64,000 nt of DNA from assembly GCF_052115445.1 (NCBI RefSeq), contig NZ_JBFRGR010000003.1:124001-188000 (forward strand). Direction: 5' to 3'. The DNA comes from Paenibacillus_E sp052115445. GTDB lineage: Bacteria; Bacillota; Bacilli; Paenibacillales; NBRC-103111. Position numbers and translations under genes: made by a program. The notes beneath the pieces were generated by a model. The model saw only the letters and a list, made by a program, of their open reading frames with translations, did no database searches and had not been told where the DNA came from. Below, piece by piece: positions 62,941-64,000 of this stretch. Positions within the stretch are counted from its first letter, which is position 1; each line of letters begins with the position of its first letter.

Positions 62941-63708
62941 ATGGGTATGAAACTGCAAAGTAAAGTAGCGATAGTAACAGGAGCCGCTTCAGGTGTTGGT
63001 AAAGCGATAGCAGAACTTTATGCAGAGGAAGGCGCCAAGGTCGTAGTAGCTGATCTGAATCAAGAAGCTATCTCGGCAGTTGTGGACGCGATTAGGCAAA
63101 ATGGTGGGATTGCTATAGGCGTGGTCGCTAACGTCATGAAGGAAGAGGAGATCCAGGCGATGGTGGACAAAGCTGCCGGAGCATTCGGAAGAGTCGACAT
63201 TCTCGTAAACAATGCAGGAATCATGGATGGCTTCAGATTAATCGAAACAATCGAAGACGATTTGTGGGACAGGGTAATAGGCATTAATTTGACAGGTCCA
63301 ATGCGTGCGATTCGCAAAGCGCTTCCGTTCATGTTGAAACAGGGAGGGGGCGTCATTGTAAATATTGCATCCGCCGCTGGAATAACTGGGGGCAAAGGTG
63401 GAGTAGCCTATACTTCTTCGAAGCATGGTCTAGTGGGGCTTACTAAAAATGTTGGTTACATGTACGCGAAATCCGGCATTCGCTGTAACGCTATTGCACC
63501 AGGCGGTGTTCTAACCAGTATCATGAATTCGATGGGCAATATGGACATGGCAGCTTTACAGGAGTTCCAAATTGGAGCGGGTACGCAACGGCGCGAACCT
63601 GTAGATCCTAGTGAAATTGCTACCGTTGCTCTATTCCTTGCATCTGAGGATTCTAAGTTTGTGAATGGGACTGTCATCACGGCTGACGGTGGTTGGACGT
63701 CGTATTAA
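62941..63708 (+). CDS. short-chain dehydrogenase/reductase
   Basis: A 255-residue SDR with T-G-A-A-S-G-V-G, A-D-L-N after beta-2, N-N-A-G, I-A-S-A-A-G and Y-T-S-S-K. It differs clearly from the SDR at 60535. Co-transcription with the GH1 gene suggests it oxidises or reduces the sugar or aglycone released by that enzyme. Confidence 0.9.
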   Translation: MGMKLQSKVAIVTGAASGVGKAIAELYAEEGAKVVVADLNQEAISAVVDAIRQNGGIAIGVVANVMKEEEIQAMVDKAAGAFGRVDILVNNAGIMDGFRLIETIEDDLWDRVIGINLTGPMRAIRKALPFMLKQGGGVIVNIASAAGITGGKGGVAYTSSKHGLVGLTKNVGYMYAKSGIRCNAIAPGGVLTSIMNSMGNMDMAALQEFQIGAGTQRREPVDPSEIATVALFLASEDSKFVNGTVITADGGWTSY

Positions 63709-63718
63709 AGCAAATAAT

Positions 63719-63753
63719 AGGCTGAACGGGTTATTCCCGATCAGTCTTTTTTT
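63719..63753 (+). terminator. terminator of the GH1-SDR operon
   Basis: GGCTGA and CGGG pair with CCCG and TCAGTC around TTATT, with one mismatch, followed by eight T residues. Confidence 0.88.
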
Positions 63754-63766
63754 TCGAAGAAGCGAA

Positions 63767-63805
63767 AGTCGTTAAAACGTTACTATGTGGTCGTTAGATT
63801 GTTAG
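63767..63805 (+). promoter_or_regulatory. GTCGT operator, copy 3 (upstream of the ABC permease)
   Basis: AGTCGTTAAAACGTTACT (63767) and GGTCGTTAGATTGTTAG (63789) repeat with the same 22-bp period as at 61541. It lies about 75-115 bp before the permease gene. Confidence 0.72.
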
Positions 63806-63880
63806 ATGGAAGGGATCGTATCCCTTAAAATCAAGGTAAGACATGAGAGAAATAATAAACGGAAAGGAAGGGTTTCTAAG

Positions 63881-64000
63881 ATGGAAAAAGCATCGGCAAC
63901 TGTATCGCGGGTGGGTATCCCGTACAAGAAAAAAGAAAATCGTTTCCGTAAATACCTGCCACTTCTAATTATGATGGCACCTGGACTTCTATACTTGTTG
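63881..64000 (+). CDS. ABC transporter permease, N-terminus (3' partial)
   Basis: Forty codons are visible: a basic N-terminal tail (K-K-K-E-N-R-F-R-K) and the start of the first transmembrane helix (L-I-M-M-A-P-G-L-L-Y-L-L), typical of sugar ABC permeases of the LplB/MalF type. GGAAAGGAAGGG precedes the ATG. The rest lies outside the window. With the shared operator it is probably the importer feeding the GH1 enzyme. Confidence 0.65.
   Translation, partial: MEKASATVSRVGIPYKKKENRFRKYLPLLIMMAPGLLYLL

Noticed and set aside
1..64000. Insertion sequences, prophage, CRISPR arrays, tRNA or rRNA genes
   Set aside because: None could be recognised on either strand; repeats found are short operators, not arrays.

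Overview
The window looks like a chromosomal segment of a spore-forming Gram-positive bacterium close to Paenibacillus. The grounds are several YheC/YheD-type ATP-grasp (spore-coat-associated) genes, an LplB/YtcP/lipoprotein sugar importer next to a membrane-anchored AraC regulator, strong GGAGG ribosome binding sites, frequent TTG and GTG starts, and CcpA-type cre boxes. No rRNA, tRNA, CRISPR array, transposase or phage gene was seen. Four ambiguous bases (19229, 21294, 30334, 59606) show a draft assembly.

Layout. 1-1549: end of a GH105/GH88-type unsaturated uronyl hydrolase and a BASS-family transporter. 1655-9081: a CitA/DcuS-type two-component system divergent from a tripartite tricarboxylate transporter (tctCBA), a malic enzyme and an HPr-like protein without the active-site histidine; together a di/tricarboxylate uptake and malate-decarboxylation unit. 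9112-13322: a membrane protein, a PAP2 relic, and a glycosyltransferase-manC pair. 13323-14049: a long non-coding stretch with a probable structured RNA. 14050-38332: an envelope region with four OmpR-type two-component systems, two ABC exporters, a PspA-like protein, a DedA-PAP2 fusion, an intact PAP2 enzyme, a glycolipid glucosyltransferase, a polysaccharide deacetylase, an NlpC/P60 hydrolase and three YheC/D ATP-grasp genes, with relics of DedA and YheC/D genes between them. 38423-41110: molybdate regulator and modAB. 41254-57331: a sulfated-glycan catabolic locus (PL8 lyase, AraC regulator, ABC importer, two sulfatases, a beta-propeller glycosidase, a RhaB-like GH78). 57532-60431: accessory genes, namely a DUF4157/eCIS-cargo-like putative metalloprotease, an rpoZ homologue, a small HTH regulator and an L25/Ctc homologue. 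60535-64000: an SDR, a GH1 beta-glucosidase with a second SDR, and the start of an ABC permease.

Two regulatory systems are the most interesting content. First, five promoters (near 10371, 21604, 30523, 34161 and 36324) share one architecture: two TCAT-containing half-sites exactly 11 bp apart, then exactly 10 bp to a -10 box, with no proper -35. They control the membrane protein, the secreted protein/ABC/TCS operon, a second ABC exporter, a TCS and the glycolipid/deacetylase pair, so they define a local envelope regulon under an OmpR-type regulator. Second, a 22-bp-period operator (core GTCGTYAAAACGTTA) lies upstream of the SDR, the GH1-SDR operon and the terminal ABC permease, tying these three units into one sugar regulon.
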